From NCBI GenBank assembly GCA_035719045.1, contig DASTGO010000175.1:1-27346 (forward strand): a DNA stretch of 27,346 nt, written 5' to 3'. Position numbers and translations under genes: made by a program. The notes beneath the pieces are model-generated. The model was given only the letters and a program-made list of their open reading frames with translations. It was not told the DNA's origin and did no database searches. Below, in pieces: positions 21,613-27,346 of this stretch. Numbering within the stretch: position 1 is the first letter of the stretch; each line of letters opens with the position of its first letter. Origin of the DNA: DASTGO01 sp035719045 (GTDB lineage: Bacteria > Actinomycetota > Actinomycetes > Actinomycetales > Kineosporiaceae).

Positions 21613-22971
21613 GTGCACCGGTACGACGAGGCGATGGAGACCCTCGGGCAGGCCGTTCTCGGCTACGCCCGGCAACGGCTGCGGCTCGACCCGGTGCCGC
21701 TGGACGGTCCGCGGACCGCCGAGGAGCTGATGGGTTCGGTCGGGCAGACCATCACCGAGGACGGGCTCGGGGCGGCCGTCCTGGACCTGTTCACCGAGAA
21801 GCTCGCCCCGGCCTGTATCTCGATCGACCACCCGCGCTACCTGTCCTTCATCCCGTGCGCCCCGACCGAGGCGGCCACGCTGTTCGACCTCGTCGTGGGG
21901 GCGTCGAGCGTCTACGGCGGCTCCTGGCTGGAGGGCGCCGGCGCGGTGTTCGCCGAGAACCAGGCGCTGCGCTGGCTGGCCGACCTGGCCGGGTTCGGGC
22001 CGCGGGCCGGCGGGGTTTTCGTGCCCGGCGGCACCGTGGGGAACCTGTCCGCCCTGGTCGCCGCCCGGTACGCGGCCCGCGCCGGCGGACGGCTCACGGC
22101 GGGTGCGCGCGGGGTGGTGGCGACCACCGAGCACAGCCACTCCTCGATCGTCAGCGCCTGTGAGCTGATGGACACCGAACTGCTGCCGGTGGCACCGGAC
22201 GCGAACGGCCGGCTGACCGGGGCGGCGTTGCGGGAGGCCGTCGAGACGGCGGGCCCGGACGTCGCCGGGCGGCTGTTCGCCGTCGTCGCCACCGCCGGCA
22301 CCACGAATCTCGGCATCGTCGACGATCTCGCCTCGGTGGCCCCCGTCTGCCGGGAGCTCGGGGTCTGGATGCATGTCGACGGCGCCTACGGCGGGGCGGG
22401 GCTGGCCGCGCCGAGCGTGCGCCCCCGGTTCGACGGGATCGAGCAGGCGGACTCCTTCGTCGTCGACCCGCACAAGTGGCTGTTCGCGCCCTTCGACTGC
22501 TGCGCGCTGGTCTACGCCGACCCGGAGGTCGCCCGCGCCGCCCACACCCAGAAGGCCGGCTACCTGGACGTGCTCACCGAGGGCTCGGACTTCAACCCCT
22601 CCGACTACGCGGTCGGGCTGACCCGGCGGGCCCGGGGACTGCCGTTCTGGTTCTCCCTGGCCACGCACGGCACCCGGGCCTACACCGAGGCCCTGGAGCG
22701 GACCCTCACGGTGGCCAGGTACGCCGCCGCCGAGGTGGTCCGCCGGGACTACCTGGACCTGGTCCGCGAGCCCGACCTGTCCGTGGTGGCGTTCCGGCGC
22801 CGGGGCTGGACCCCCGCGCAGTACCAGGCCTGGTCGGACAACCTGCTGGCCGCCAACTTCGCCTTCGTGGTCCCGACCGTCCACGAGGGGGAGACCGTGG
22901 CCAGATTCGCCATCGTCAATCCGAGGACGACCGAGGCGGACATCTCGAACATCCTGGACACGATGGCGTGA
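21613..22971 (+). CDS. Group II PLP-dependent decarboxylase (aromatic-L-amino-acid / diaminobutyrate decarboxylase family)
   Basis: The 452-residue protein is a fold type I group II decarboxylase. Motifs include HPRYLSFIPCAPTEAATLFD, FVPGGTVGNLSALVAAR, TTEHSHSSIVSA, ATAGTTNLGIVDDL, WMHVDGAYGG (the Asp that holds the PLP nitrogen) and the Schiff-base lysine K288 in VVDPHKWLFAPFDC. The family decarboxylates aromatic or acidic amino acids; the substrate cannot be told from these motifs. The GTG at 21613 sits 6 nt after a TAGACT box, suggesting a leaderless transcript; an internal ATG at 21634 is an alternative. It is divergent from ung with only 33 bp between starts. A small hairpin (CCTCCC/GGGAGG, 22977-22993) follows the stop. 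Confidence 0.92.
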   Translation: MHRYDEAMETLGQAVLGYARQRLRLDPVPLDGPRTAEELMGSVGQTITEDGLGAAVLDLFTEKLAPACISIDHPRYLSFIPCAPTEAATLFDLVVGASSVYGGSWLEGAGAVFAENQALRWLADLAGFGPRAGGVFVPGGTVGNLSALVAARYAARAGGRLTAGARGVVATTEHSHSSIVSACELMDTELLPVAPDANGRLTGAALREAVETAGPDVAGRLFAVVATAGTTNLGIVDDLASVAPVCRELGVWMHVDGAYGGAGLAAPSVRPRFDGIEQADSFVVDPHKWLFAPFDCCALVYADPEVARAAHTQKAGYLDVLTEGSDFNPSDYAVGLTRRARGLPFWFSLATHGTRAYTEALERTLTVARYAAAEVVRRDYLDLVREPDLSVVAFRRRGWTPAQYQAWSDNLLAANFAFVVPTVHEGETVARFAIVNPRTTEADISNILDTMA

Positions 22972-23093
22972 CCTGTCCTCCCCGGGTGGGAGGCTGCGCG
23001 GGCGGTTGGGGGCATCGCCCGATCCACGGCATCAGGGATGCCGGCGACGGTTGGGGGTGGACGGTCACGCCGAAGGACTGCTGGAGGAGATGT

Positions 23094-23384
23094 ATGGAAG
23101 CCGCCCGGGTCGTCGAGGCCGAGGAACAGGTAGCCGTCCTCTCGCCCCGCGAGCAGGAGATCCTCGCCTTCGAGCGCCAGTGGTGGAAGTACGCCGGCGC
23201 CAAGGAGCAGGCGGTCCGCGAGCTCTTCGACCTGTCCTCGACCCGGTACTACCAGGTCCTCAACGCCCTGATCGACCGGCCGGAGGCGCTGGCCCACGAC
23301 CCGATGCTGGTCAAGCGGCTGCGCCGGATGCGCCGGACCCGGCAGCGCGCCCGTTCCGCCCGGCGCCTCGGCGTCACCTGCTGA
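23094..23384 (+). CDS. DUF3263 domain-containing protein
   Basis: The 96-residue protein has the DUF3263 core LSPREQEILAFERQWWKYAGAKEQAVRELFDLSSTRYYQVLNALID, with a basic C-terminal tail (KRLRRMRRTRQRARSARR). The region resembles a sigma-factor-like helix-turn-helix (A-K-E-x-A-V-R-E-L-F-x-L-S-x-T-R-Y-Y-Q-x-L-N), so DNA binding is plausible but unproven. DUF3263 is confined to actinomycetes and is typically followed by a LytR_C protein, as here. The ATG at 23094 has GGAGGAG at 23083-23089. Confidence 0.9.
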   Translation: MEAARVVEAEEQVAVLSPREQEILAFERQWWKYAGAKEQAVRELFDLSSTRYYQVLNALIDRPEALAHDPMLVKRLRRMRRTRQRARSARRLGVTC

Positions 23385-23616
23385 CCGCGTCCCGGCCGCC
23401 GGCCCTCCCCGCGGGGGGTGATCGTGTGCCGTGGTGGCCGCCCGCGCGTCACGCCGGGACCCGCCCGCCGATCGGCCAGGCAGGCCCGGTTCCACCGCCC
23501 GGCCGGGTACGCTGCCCCTCGACGTACCCGATCCCGACCGTTTCGGCCTGCCCGTCCCGGTGGCCGTCGCGGGCGGTTCGGACCGACCGATCCACGTCCT
23601 TCCCCAGGGGTGTCCG

Positions 23617-24240
23617 ATGAGCGCAACCAAGCCGCCGCCCGGATACGACGACCGGTTCGTCGTGCCCCTGGAGCCGAGTCGGCGCGGGGCGCACCGGGCC
23701 CGGGTGAGCCCCCTGATCGGGGCGCTGCCGGTGGTGGCCGTCGTGGCGGTGGTGACCGTCGTGATCGTGCTGGCCTGGACGCTGTTCGGCCATCAGACCT
23801 CCGGCTCCGGGGCTGCGGCCGGCGGCGGAGTGACCAGCGCGGCCGGCCCGGGCGGCTCCACACCCGCCGCGACGGGCGGCGGCAGCGCCGCCACCACGCC
23901 GAACCCGCAGGCCACGACGACCCCGACGGAGAGCGCCGGCGGTGGCACGAAGTCCGCGCTGAACCAGGCGATCTCGGTGACGGTACTCAACACGACGGGG
24001 CGCAACGGTCTCGCCGCGAAGGTGGCCACACTGCTGGTCGGCAAGGGCTGGACCGCGGCCAAGTCCGCCAAGACCGTGGTGACCGCCCGGCCGACCACCG
24101 TGTTCTATGCGACCAATGAGCAGAAGGCCGAGGCGGACGCCATCGTCACCGACCTCGGTGTCGGAGCGGCCAAGAAGTCGACCACGATGGGGCCCGGGAT
24201 CACCGTCGTCCTCGGCAGCGACTACCCGACCACCGGCTGA
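23617..24240 (+). CDS. LytR C-terminal (LytR_C) domain membrane protein
   Basis: The 207-residue protein has a cytoplasmic N-terminus, one membrane segment at about 33-57 (LPVVAVVAVVTVVIVLAWTLF), a Gly/Ser/Thr/Pro linker (62-115) and a LytR_C domain at about 118-205 starting ISVTVLNTTGRNGLAAKVATLL. The topology puts the domain outside the membrane. LytR_C domains occur in cell-envelope proteins related to LCP ligases, but the catalytic LCP domain is absent here and the function is unknown. The ATG at 23617 has a weak AGGGG. It follows the DUF3263 gene by 232 bp and precedes a cold-shock gene, a conserved actinobacterial order. Confidence 0.88.
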   Translation: MSATKPPPGYDDRFVVPLEPSRRGAHRARVSPLIGALPVVAVVAVVTVVIVLAWTLFGHQTSGSGAAAGGGVTSAAGPGGSTPAATGGGSAATTPNPQATTTPTESAGGGTKSALNQAISVTVLNTTGRNGLAAKVATLLVGKGWTAAKSAKTVVTARPTTVFYATNEQKAEADAIVTDLGVGAAKKSTTMGPGITVVLGSDYPTTG

Positions 24241-24472
24241 CTCCCCCTGGCGTCCGCCGGGGTGCCGTGAGGCAGGTGGTGCGGCCGCCCGGGGCTTCGG
24301 TTCCGGGCCGGCCTCCAGGCGCCCGGGCCTGCCGGCTGAGGACGGACCTCGGTCCGACGCGCCCACGGACGGCTCGACATTCCGAATAAAACGGGATGTT
24401 CGGGCCGCCCCGAGGGGCTCAAATGATCATCTGTGGCGGCTTCTCGGTATCCCCTTGCGAGGGTCCAGCCGG

Positions 24473-24478
24473 TAGAGT
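24473..24478 (+). promoter_or_regulatory. Candidate -10 box of the cold-shock gene
   Basis: TAGAGT fits TANNNT. Transcription from here would give a leader of roughly 160 nt, the long 5' leader typical of cspA-type mRNAs. The only TTGNNN match nearby (24455) is too close to act as -35. Confidence 0.4.
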
Positions 24479-24521
24479 TGCACCCGGTCGAACAGTTCGA
24501 TGAGCAGTCCCTCTCCTGCAG

Positions 24522-24626
24522 ATGCAAGAGGCCGGCACGTTGGACATCGCGGACCTGGCTCCTCCCCGGGCCGGGGACGACGAGCGTGAGACCCGGCTCG
24601 GGTTTGTCCGGGCCGACGCCCAGTAA
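24522..24626 (+). CDS. Possible 34-codon leader ORF upstream of the cold-shock gene
   Basis: An ATG at 24522 opens a frame ending at TAA 24624-24626, 18 nt before the cold-shock start. The peptide reads MQEAGTLDIADLAPPRAGDDERETRLGFVRADAQ, which is acidic and not repetitive. No good ribosome binding site precedes the ATG; the TTG at 24540 is an alternative. It could be a chance frame in the 5' leader or a regulatory uORF. Confidence 0.25.
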   Translation: MQEAGTLDIADLAPPRAGDDERETRLGFVRADAQ

Positions 24627-24644
24627 GAAGCATCAGGAGCAGGA

Positions 24645-24848
24645 ATGGCTCAGGGAACCGTCAAGTGGTTCAACGCCGAGAAAGGCTACGGGTTCATCAC
24701 CGTAGACGGCGGAGGGGCTGACGTCTTCGTCCACTTCAGTGCAATCCAGATGGACGGGTACAAGGCACTGGACGAGGGCCAGCGGGTCGAGTTCGAGGTG
24801 GGTCAGGGCCAGAAGGGTCCGCAGGCCGAGTCGGTCCGCCCGATCTGA
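24645..24848 (+). CDS. cspA: Cold-shock protein (CspA family)
   Basis: The 67-residue single cold-shock domain protein begins MAQGTVKWFNAEKGYGFITV. RNP1 is KGYGFI and RNP2 is VFVHF; DEGQRVEFEVGQGQKGPQAESV completes the OB fold. It binds single-stranded RNA and DNA and acts as an RNA chaperone, in the cold or constitutively. AGGAGCAGG lies just upstream of the ATG at 24645. The stop codon is inside a tandem duplication (24845-24884), followed by a strong terminator. Confidence 0.97.
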   Translation: MAQGTVKWFNAEKGYGFITVDGGGADVFVHFSAIQMDGYKALDEGQRVEFEVGQGQKGPQAESVRPI

Positions 24849-24884
24849 TACAGAATGTCGCGAGCTGATACAGAGTGTCGCGAG
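24845..24884. repeat. 20-bp tandem duplication across the cspA stop codon
   Basis: CTGATACAGAATGTCGCGAG (24845-24864) is followed directly by a second copy differing at one base (24865-24884). The first copy contains the cspA stop TGA (24846-24848). Confidence 0.9.
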
Positions 24885-24885
24885 C

Positions 24886-24920
24886 GGAGTCGTCCCGGCG
24901 GCGGGACGACTCCGTTTCGT
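24886..24920 (+). terminator. Rho-independent terminator of cspA
   Basis: GGAGTCGTCCCG (24886-24897) pairs perfectly with 24902-24913 around a GCGG loop, followed by GTTTCGT. Confidence 0.85.
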
Positions 24921-25078
24921 CGTTTGTCCGCCGGTTCGGCACCGGCTGTCTCTCCGGCCGGTCGGTAGTCCCGCCCCTCCTGCGAGCGGAGCCGGCGTCC
25001 CGCGTCGTGAAGGGTCCGGCGTCGGCGCCTGCCGTCCGAAGATCGGGCCTCACTCCCGGGGGAGCGCCCATCGCCCAG

Positions 25079-25084
25079 TAGGGT
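25079..25084 (+). promoter_or_regulatory. Probable -10 box of murT (leaderless)
   Basis: TAGGGT fits TANNNT and is followed by 6 nt and the ATG at 25091. Confidence 0.55.
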
Positions 25085-25090
25085 GAGCGA

Positions 25091-26323
25091 ATGGCTTCCA
25101 CCGACGCCGACCCGAACGGGTTGCAGCGGCTGCGCCTGAACACGGCGCTGGGTGCGGGGCGGCTGGCGGGATCGCTGTCCCGGCGGCTGGGCCGGGGGTC
25201 CGGGATCGTCGTGCGCGGGAAGGTCACGCTCGCGGTCGACCCGGGGGCCCTGCGCCGGCTCGCCGCAGGTCGGCGCACCGTCATCGTCACCGGCACCAAC
25301 GGCAAGTCCACCACCACGAGGCTGGTCACCGCCGCCCTCGGTGGGGAGGTGGCGACCAACGACACCGGCGCGAACATGGCGCCCGGTGCGATCACCGCCC
25401 TCGATGACAGTCGCAGCCAGACGGCCGTGCTGGAGATCGACGAGCTGCACGTCCCCGCGGTGATGCGGGCCACCGAACCGGTCGCCCTGGTCACGCTCAA
25501 CCTCACCCGGGACCAGCTCGACCGCACCCATGAGGTGAGCCGGACCTCCAGGCTGTGGGGCAGCGCGATCGCGGAGCGTCCGGTGACCGTGGTCGCCAAC
25601 GCCGCGGACCCCCACGTGGTGGCCGCCGCACTGGAGGGCAGGCCGGTCTGGGTCGATCCCGGACTGCGCTGGACCGAGGACGCCACGGTCTGCCCCCGCT
25701 GCGGCAAGCTGCTGGACTGGTCCGCGGACGGCCGCTGGAGCAGTGCCTGCGGCCTGGCCATGCCCGTCCCGGACTACACCCTCACCGACACCGGGGTCCG
25801 GCTGCCCGACGGCACCGACCTGCCGCTGGAGCTCAACCTGCCGGGTGCGGTCAACCGGGGCAACGCCGCGTTCGCCGTGGCCGTCGCCGTGGTGATGGGC
25901 GTGGACCCGGAGGAGGCCGCCGCCCGCCTGGCCGCGGTCGATACCGTGGACGGCCGGTACGCCACCGTCGACCTCGGCGGCCGGGAGGCGCAGCTCATGC
26001 TGGCGAAGAACCCGGCGGGCTGGGCGGCCGCCCTGTCGATGATCGACGACCACAGCGTGCTGGCCGTCGGGATCAACGCCCGGATCGCCGACGGCACCGA
26101 CACCTCGTGGCTGTACGACGTGCCGTTCGAGCGGCTCGCCGGACGCTATGTGGGCGCGACCGGCGAGCGCCGCCACGACCTGGCCGTCCGCCTGCACTAC
26201 GCCGGGGCCCTGCCCGTCGTCGAGGAGAACCCGGTCCGGCTGGCCGCCCAGCTCCCGGACGGACCGCTCGTCGTCGCCGCGAACTACACCGCCTTCCGGG
26301 AGCTGCGCCGCTATGTCCGCTGA
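25091..26323 (+). CDS. murT: MurT, lipid II isoglutaminyl synthase subunit (Mur ligase-like)
   Basis: The 410-residue protein has a Mur ligase ATP-binding motif GTNGKSTTT (68-76), a central domain and the C-terminal DUF1727 domain (about 290-400; LAKNPAGWAAAL, GINARIADGTDTSWLYDV). With GatD it amidates the alpha-carboxyl of D-Glu in the lipid II stem peptide at the cytoplasmic face. The zinc-ribbon insertion in the family has two CxxC pairs; here C201-x2-C204 and C220 are present, but the expected partner at 217 is Ser (RWSSACG). The ATG at 25091 follows a TAGGGT box by 6 nt. The gene overlaps gatD, forming the usual two-gene unit. Confidence 0.95.
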   Translation: MASTDADPNGLQRLRLNTALGAGRLAGSLSRRLGRGSGIVVRGKVTLAVDPGALRRLAAGRRTVIVTGTNGKSTTTRLVTAALGGEVATNDTGANMAPGAITALDDSRSQTAVLEIDELHVPAVMRATEPVALVTLNLTRDQLDRTHEVSRTSRLWGSAIAERPVTVVANAADPHVVAAALEGRPVWVDPGLRWTEDATVCPRCGKLLDWSADGRWSSACGLAMPVPDYTLTDTGVRLPDGTDLPLELNLPGAVNRGNAAFAVAVAVVMGVDPEEAAARLAAVDTVDGRYATVDLGGREAQLMLAKNPAGWAAALSMIDDHSVLAVGINARIADGTDTSWLYDVPFERLAGRYVGATGERRHDLAVRLHYAGALPVVEENPVRLAAQLPDGPLVVAANYTAFRELRRYVR

Positions 26324-27200
26324 CGGGATGACCACCCCGGCGCCCGCGCATGGCCGGCGGGCCGCACCCGGCCGGGAGTCCGTGCTCACGATCGTCCAGG
26401 TGTACCCGCACCTGCTCGGCACCTACGGGGACGCCGGGAACGCGATGGTGCTGCGCCGCCGCGCCGCCGACCGTGGCATCCCGGTCGAGGTGGTGGCCGT
26501 GCAGCCGGGGGAGGCCCTGCCCCGCAACGGGAACGTCTACCTGCTCGGCGGGGGTGAGGACGCCAAGCAGACCGCGGCGGCGGCCGAGCTGCGTGCCGAC
26601 GGCGGGCTGGCGGCCGCGGTCGCGCGGGGGGCGGCGGTGCTCGGCATCTGCGCCGGCTACCAGCTGCTCGGGGAGACCTTCCTCGGCGTGGGCGGGGTGC
26701 CGACCCAGGGCCTGGGTCTGCTCGACGTGCGCACCGACCGGCTGGAACGGCGAGCCGTCGGGAACGTGCTGGCCAACCCCGGCTGGGAGCTGGAGCTGGA
26801 CGAGCTGATCGGCTTCGAGAACCACGGTGGCCTGACCACGCTCGGCCCGGATGCCCGCCCGCTGGCGAAGATCGAGGTCGGGATCGGCAACGGCGACGAG
26901 ACCGGTTCCGAGGGTGCGGTCACCGGTCACGTGGTCGGGACCTACCTGCACGGCCCCGTGCTGGCGCTCAATCCCACCCTGGCGGACTGGCTGCTGGCGA
27001 CGGTCACCGGATCGCTGCCCGCGCTGCCCGACACTCTGGTCGAGCGGTTGCGCCGGCACCGGCTGGACGAGGTCATCCCGGAGACCGCGAAGGCCGGCCG
27101 GCGCAAGGCCATGCTGTCCGCCATCCGCCGCAAGGACGACGGCCCCAGCGGCGCCACGGCCACGTTGAGCGGCGCGCCCGCCGAGACGCCGGGCAGCTGA
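26313..27200 (+). CDS. gatD: GatD, lipid II isoglutaminyl synthase glutamine amidotransferase subunit
   Basis: The 295-residue class I (CobB/CobQ-like) glutaminase supplies ammonia to MurT. Landmarks are VYPHLLGTYGDAGNAMVL (30-47), YLLGGGEDAKQ, the nucleophile C113 in LGICAGYQLLG, IGFENHGGLT and the catalytic H213 in GTYLHGPVLALNP. The ATG at 26313 overlaps murT by 11 nt; an in-frame ATG at 26328 just after the murT stop is an equally plausible start. The C-terminal 25 residues (GPSGATATLSGAPAETPGS) are low-complexity and beyond the usual domain end. The stop codon lies inside a tandem duplication. Confidence 0.95.
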   Translation: MSADGMTTPAPAHGRRAAPGRESVLTIVQVYPHLLGTYGDAGNAMVLRRRAADRGIPVEVVAVQPGEALPRNGNVYLLGGGEDAKQTAAAAELRADGGLAAAVARGAAVLGICAGYQLLGETFLGVGGVPTQGLGLLDVRTDRLERRAVGNVLANPGWELELDELIGFENHGGLTTLGPDARPLAKIEVGIGNGDETGSEGAVTGHVVGTYLHGPVLALNPTLADWLLATVTGSLPALPDTLVERLRRHRLDEVIPETAKAGRRKAMLSAIRRKDDGPSGATATLSGAPAETPGS

Positions 27201-27245
27201 GGCACCAGGCAGCTGAGACGCCGGGCAGCTGAGGCACCAGGCAGC
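27183..27245. repeat. Tandem duplication (about 32 bp) across the gatD stop codon
   Basis: Unit A (27183-27214) and unit B (27215-27245) share 31 identical bases beginning GAGACGCCGGGCAGCTGAGG. Unit A holds the end of gatD including its TGA (27198-27200). Confidence 0.9.
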
Positions 27246-27346
27246 GCGCCTGGAGCGGAATCTGGACCCCGCGCTCGCCGAGGACGGCCGGGTGGCGTCC
27301 GCCCCCGCCCCCGCCCCCGCCGCCGCGACGGCCTCGACCACGGCAC
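27246..27346. other. End of window: no complete gene
   Basis: A plus-strand frame (LERNLDPALAEDGRVASAP, then an Ala/Pro run) is open to the window end, with a GTG at 27292. It could be the start of the next gene, but too little is visible to call it. A (CCCCCG)n-like run lies at about 27300-27320. Confidence 0.3.

Larger units (their letters stand above)
24241..24644. other. 404-bp region upstream of the cold-shock gene
   Basis: No large gene is present. It contains an unusually AT-rich hairpin (ACATTCCG-AATAAAA-CGGGATGT, 24377-24399 with G-T pairing), which may terminate the LytR_C transcript, a candidate promoter (24473) and a leader of about 160 nt with a 34-codon frame. Confidence 0.55.

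Noticed and set aside
20902..22884. 660-codon minus-strand open frame covering the decarboxylase gene
   Set aside because: Only the part up to 21579 is ung. The upstream portion is Gly/Arg/Pro/Gln-rich and exactly antisense to a decarboxylase with all family motifs.
23385..23616. Extra gene or longer N-terminus between the DUF3263 and LytR_C genes
   Set aside because: The in-frame extension upstream of 23617 is Pro/Arg-rich without a start-site signal, and the LytR_C protein has a normal start at 23617.

Overview
The window is high-GC DNA with dense third-position G/C and long antisense open frames. It is almost certainly a chromosomal piece of an actinomycete (Actinomycetota). Supporting this are the MurT/GatD pair, the order DUF3263 - LytR_C protein - cold-shock protein, a Rv2632c-like (DUF1876) protein, and many genes whose start codon lies 6-8 nt after a TANNNT box, as in leaderless transcripts. 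I cannot name the genus; a Nakamurella/Frankia-like lineage is only a guess. I see no tRNA, rRNA, CRISPR array, insertion sequence or phage gene.

Layout. 1-345 (minus): two small hypothetical genes, the second running off the window. 399-2117: an Lrp/AsnC regulator divergent from a PLP-dependent trans-sulfuration/methionine gamma-lyase-like enzyme. 2159-5264 (minus): a tightly overlapping lutABC operon for L-lactate oxidation. 5451-8905 (plus): a LacI-type operator and LacI regulator, then what reads as an L-fucose (6-deoxyhexose) oxidative-degradation operon: FAH-family hydrolase, a 30-codon SDR remnant, an aldo/keto reductase of the L-fucose dehydrogenase type, and the first ~39 codons of an L-fuconate dehydratase. 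9018-10013: rmlB. 10249-12846: a full-length rifampin phosphotransferase. 12917-17451: a DUF2871 membrane protein, two unknown proteins, a CPA2-type cation/proton antiporter and a SAM methyltransferase. 17982-19955 (minus): an acetyl-CoA hydrolase/CoA-transferase-family protein and a DUF1876 protein. 20312-22971: an unknown protein, ung, and a divergent group II PLP decarboxylase. 23094-24848: DUF3263 protein, LytR_C protein and cold-shock protein. 25091-27200: murT-gatD.

The most coherent and unusual region is 2159-8905. The non-phosphorylating L-fucose route ends when an FAH-family hydrolase splits 2,4-diketo-3-deoxy-L-fuconate into pyruvate and L-lactate; LutABC oxidises L-lactate to pyruvate. 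Placing both sets around one LacI gene with a near-perfect operator between them suggests one regulon. Two steps are visibly broken here: the SDR survives only as a C-terminal tail still coupled by ATGA overlaps, and the dehydratase is cut short at a small palindrome just before the rmlB promoter. The operon is therefore either a decaying catabolic island or one whose remaining genes were separated by rearrangement.

Two smaller themes recur. Six genes share a TANNNT-N6-8-start arrangement, including two divergent promoters packed into 33 bp between ung and the decarboxylase gene. The 3' ends of cspA and gatD each carry a short tandem duplication that includes the stop codon.
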